Part shown: piece after piece, positions 61,890 to 64,000 of the stretch
Numbering within the stretch: position 1 is the first letter of the stretch
Layout of the letters: each line of letters begins with the position of its first letter
NCBI RefSeq assembly: GCF_004114425.1
Contig: NZ_RDQF01000011.1
Span: 1 to 64,000 of the forward strand
DNA from: Bradyrhizobium vignae
GTDB lineage: Bacteria > Pseudomonadota > Alphaproteobacteria > Rhizobiales > Xanthobacteraceae
DNA: 64,000 nt
Direction of reading: 5' to 3'
Program-made: the position numbers and the translations under genes
The notes under the pieces: model-generated
What the model was told of the DNA's origin: nothing
What the model saw: only the letters and a program-made list of their open reading frames with translations
The model's database searches: none

Positions 61890-63998
61890 TCAGCCCGCAC
61901 CGATCAACGGGATCGCCTCGTCGCGTTCATAAAGATACAGCAAGCACCGCAGCGCCTCGCCGCGCTCGCCTTTTAGCTTCGGATCATCCTTCAGGATGCG
62001 CAACGCCTCGTCGCGGGCCTGGGAGATGAGCTGGCCGTGCACCTCAGGGCGCGCGATGCGGTAGCCGGGCAGACCGCTCTGGCGCACGCCCAGCACATCG
62101 CCTTCGCCGCGCAGCTTCAGGTCCTCCTCGGCGATGCGGAAGCCGTCGGTGGTCTCGCGAATCACTTTCAGCCGCGCCTTCGACATCTCGCCGAGCGGCT
62201 CACCATAGAGCAGGATGCAGGTCGAGGCTTCCGAGCCGCGCCCGATGCGGCCGCGCAGCTGGTGCAGCTGGGCGAGGCCAAAGCGCTCGGCATTCTCGAT
62301 CACCATGATGGTCGCGGCCGGGACGTCGACGCCGACCTCGACCACGGTGGTGGCGACCAGGAGCCCGATCTCATGCGCAGCGAACTGGCCCATCACACGG
62401 TCCTTTTCCGTGCCTTTCATCTGGCCGTGGACGAGCCCGACACGTTCGCCGAAGCGTTTTTGCAGGCTCTCGAACCGTTTGGTCGCATTGGTCAAGTGCT
62501 CGGTGCCTTCGGCCTCGGATTCGTCGACCAGCGGGCAGATCCAGTAGACCAGCTTGCCGGCTTCGAGCGCGCGGCCGACACCCTCCATGACCTCGCTGAT
62601 GCGGCTCATCGGCACCGCGCGGGTGTCGATCGGCTGGCGCCCGGCGGGCTTTTCGCGCAACTCGGAGATGTCCATGTCGCCGAAATAGGTCAGCACCAGC
62701 GTGCGCGGGATCGGCGTCGCGCTCAACACCAGCACGTCGACGGCCTCGCCCTTGGACGTGAGCGCGAGGCGCTCGCGCACGCCAAAACGGTGCTGCTCGT
62801 CGACGATGGCAAGCGCGAGATCATGGAAGATCACGTCATCCTGGATCAGCGCGTGAGTGCCGACGAGAAGGTCGATTTCGCCTTCTGCGAGCTGGGCGAT
62901 GATCTCGCGCCGCTCCTTGCCCTTCTCGCGGCCGGTGAGGATCGCAACCCGCATGCCGGCGCGCTCGGCGAGCGGAGCGATGGTCTTGATGTGCTGGCGC
63001 GCCAAAATTTCCGTCGGCGCCATCAGCGCGGCCTGCTTGCCGACTTCGGCGACCGCGGCGGCCGCGAGCAGCGCGACGACCGTTTTGCCCGAGCCGACGT
63101 CGCCCTGGAGCAGGCGCAGCATGCGCACCGGCTGCTTCAGATCCTCGGCGATAGCGGCCGCGGCGCCACGCTGGGAGGGCGTCAGTGCGTAGGGCAGGGC
63201 GTCGATGATCTTGTTGCGCAGGTGGCCGTCGCCGGCATTGCGGACGCCGGCCGGCCGACGCAGCTGTGCGCGGATCAGCGCGAGCGCGAGCTGCCCGGCC
63301 AGAAGCTCATCGAACGCGAGTCGTGACCAGAACGGATGATCGGGCAAAATGTCCGTGAGCTCGACCGGTTGGTGCACACGCGTCAGCGCTTCCGCGACGG
63401 GGGGAAAATTGCAACGGCGCAGCACCTCGGGACTGATCCATTCCGGCAGAGCGGGCAGCTTCTGCAGCGCCTGCGCGATCGCGCGGCGGAGCGAGCCGAG
63501 CGCGAGCCCTTCGGTTAGCGGATAGACCGGATCGATCCCGGAGAGCTTTGAGATCGCCTCCTCGTCGAGCACGCGATCAGGATGCACGATCTGCGGGATG
63601 CCGTCATACATCTGCAGCGTTCCGGAGACGTAGCGCTTCGCGCCCATCGGCAGCAGTTTTTCGACATAGCCCGGCTTGGCGCGGAAGAAGGTCAGAACGA
63701 CATCGCCGGTGTCGTCGCTGGCGTACACCAGATAGGGGGCGCGCGCGTTGCGCGGCGGAGGCGGGCGGTGGCGATCGACGGTGACCTCCAGCGTCACCAT
63801 GGTTCCAACGGCGGCGTCGCGGATTTTTGGCCGCGCCCGGCGGTCGATGACCTGGCTCGGCAGATGCAACAGCAGATCGACCAGCCGCGGCGTCTGGCTC
63901 CGGCCGAGCAGGTACTGCAGCAGCTTGTCCTGCTTGGGACCGACGCCGGGCAGGCTGGTCACGGGAGCAAACAGTGGATTGAGCAGGCTGGGGCGCAT
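61890..63998 (-). CDS. recG: ATP-dependent DNA helicase RecG
   Basis: RecG regresses stalled replication forks and branch-migrates Holliday junctions. The 702-residue protein is complete within the window. It has an N-terminal wedge/OB domain (VTSLPGVGPKQDKLLQYLLG, residues 1-180) and a helicase core with Walker A GDVGSGKT, DEQHRFG, SATPIPRTL, and QLRGRIGRGSEAS. The C-terminal RecG domain has FRIAEEDLKLRGEGDVLGVRQSG. It begins two bases from the window edge; canonical mfd often lies just upstream in relatives. Confidence 0.97.
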   Translation of the reverse strand: MRPSLLNPLFAPVTSLPGVGPKQDKLLQYLLGRSQTPRLVDLLLHLPSQVIDRRARPKIRDAAVGTMVTLEVTVDRHRPPPPRNARAPYLVYASDDTGDVVLTFFRAKPGYVEKLLPMGAKRYVSGTLQMYDGIPQIVHPDRVLDEEAISKLSGIDPVYPLTEGLALGSLRRAIAQALQKLPALPEWISPEVLRRCNFPPVAEALTRVHQPVELTDILPDHPFWSRLAFDELLAGQLALALIRAQLRRPAGVRNAGDGHLRNKIIDALPYALTPSQRGAAAAIAEDLKQPVRMLRLLQGDVGSGKTVVALLAAAAVAEVGKQAALMAPTEILARQHIKTIAPLAERAGMRVAILTGREKGKERREIIAQLAEGEIDLLVGTHALIQDDVIFHDLALAIVDEQHRFGVRERLALTSKGEAVDVLVLSATPIPRTLVLTYFGDMDISELREKPAGRQPIDTRAVPMSRISEVMEGVGRALEAGKLVYWICPLVDESEAEGTEHLTNATKRFESLQKRFGERVGLVHGQMKGTEKDRVMGQFAAHEIGLLVATTVVEVGVDVPAATIMVIENAERFGLAQLHQLRGRIGRGSEASTCILLYGEPLGEMSKARLKVIRETTDGFRIAEEDLKLRGEGDVLGVRQSGLPGYRIARPEVHGQLISQARDEALRILKDDPKLKGERGEALRCLLYLYERDEAIPLIGAG

Positions 63999-64000
63999 GA

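Overview
The window looks like a piece of chromosome from a Bradyrhizobium-type alphaproteobacterium. The signs are high GC, rhizobial outer-membrane proteins of the Omp25/Omp31 class, the ndvB-ndvD-ndvC beta-glucan locus known from Bradyrhizobium japonicum, GTTC-N7-GTTC type LexA boxes (seen here as GAAC-N7-GAAC), several families of palindromic intergenic repeats, and many small lineage-restricted ORFs. No phage, transposase, plasmid or CRISPR genes were seen.

Layout. (1) 0.2-10 kb: uvrA with a LexA box, three tandem outer-membrane beta-barrel genes each with its own terminator and a shared upstream box, ssb with a LexA box, and gyrA with Gln at the quinolone-determining Ser83 position. (2) 10-17 kb: an esterase, a two-gene DevA/DevC-like ABC exporter, an acyltransferase, a broken phosphotransferase and the kup potassium transporter. 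(3) 17-26.4 kb: coaD, two cyclophilins and queA, then asd, a PepSY protein, a TetR regulator and a patatin-like lipoprotein, then tgt. asd is preceded by a threonine-rich leader peptide, a good promoter and an intrinsic terminator, which together form a transcription attenuator. The PepSY and patatin promoters carry the same 19-bp palindrome, a likely TetR operator. The tgt product lacks all four zinc ligands of the family.

(4) 26.4-37.2 kb: a cysK broken by an apparent 11-bp deletion, an orphan BrnA-like protein, a secreted caspase-like protein, an EamA transporter, a RidA-like protein, small exported proteins, a formyltransferase, an AI-2E family permease, a NUDIX hydrolase and several zinc-ribbon proteins. 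(5) 37.2-41 kb: a CRP-type palindrome and a terminator-ended candidate small RNA in front of a second, Mfd-like helicase. (6) 41-47.6 kb: a gene-poor zone of short ORFs, broken genes, orphan 3' ends of neighbouring genes and a tRNA-Lys gene. (7) 47.6-53.3 kb: ndvB, ndvD and ndvC for cyclic beta-(1,3)/(1,6)-glucan synthesis. (8) 53.7-64 kb: a SPOR-like membrane protein, glmU and glmS (UDP-GlcNAc supply), a DUF502 membrane protein, a DUF1932 oxidoreductase, a DUF1236 protein and recG.

Themes. DNA repair recurs (uvrA, ssb, gyrA, recG, Mfd paralogue), with direct evidence for SOS control of uvrA and ssb. Queuosine modification (queA, tgt) is split by the asd-patatin block. Cell-envelope functions dominate elsewhere (Omps, glmU/glmS, ndv genes, ABC exporter, acyltransferase). 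The most novel signals are the asd attenuator, the candidate CRP-linked small RNA, the zinc-less tRNA-guanine transglycosylase and the two-site TetR regulon. Functions were assigned by reading sequence motifs only; no searches were run.
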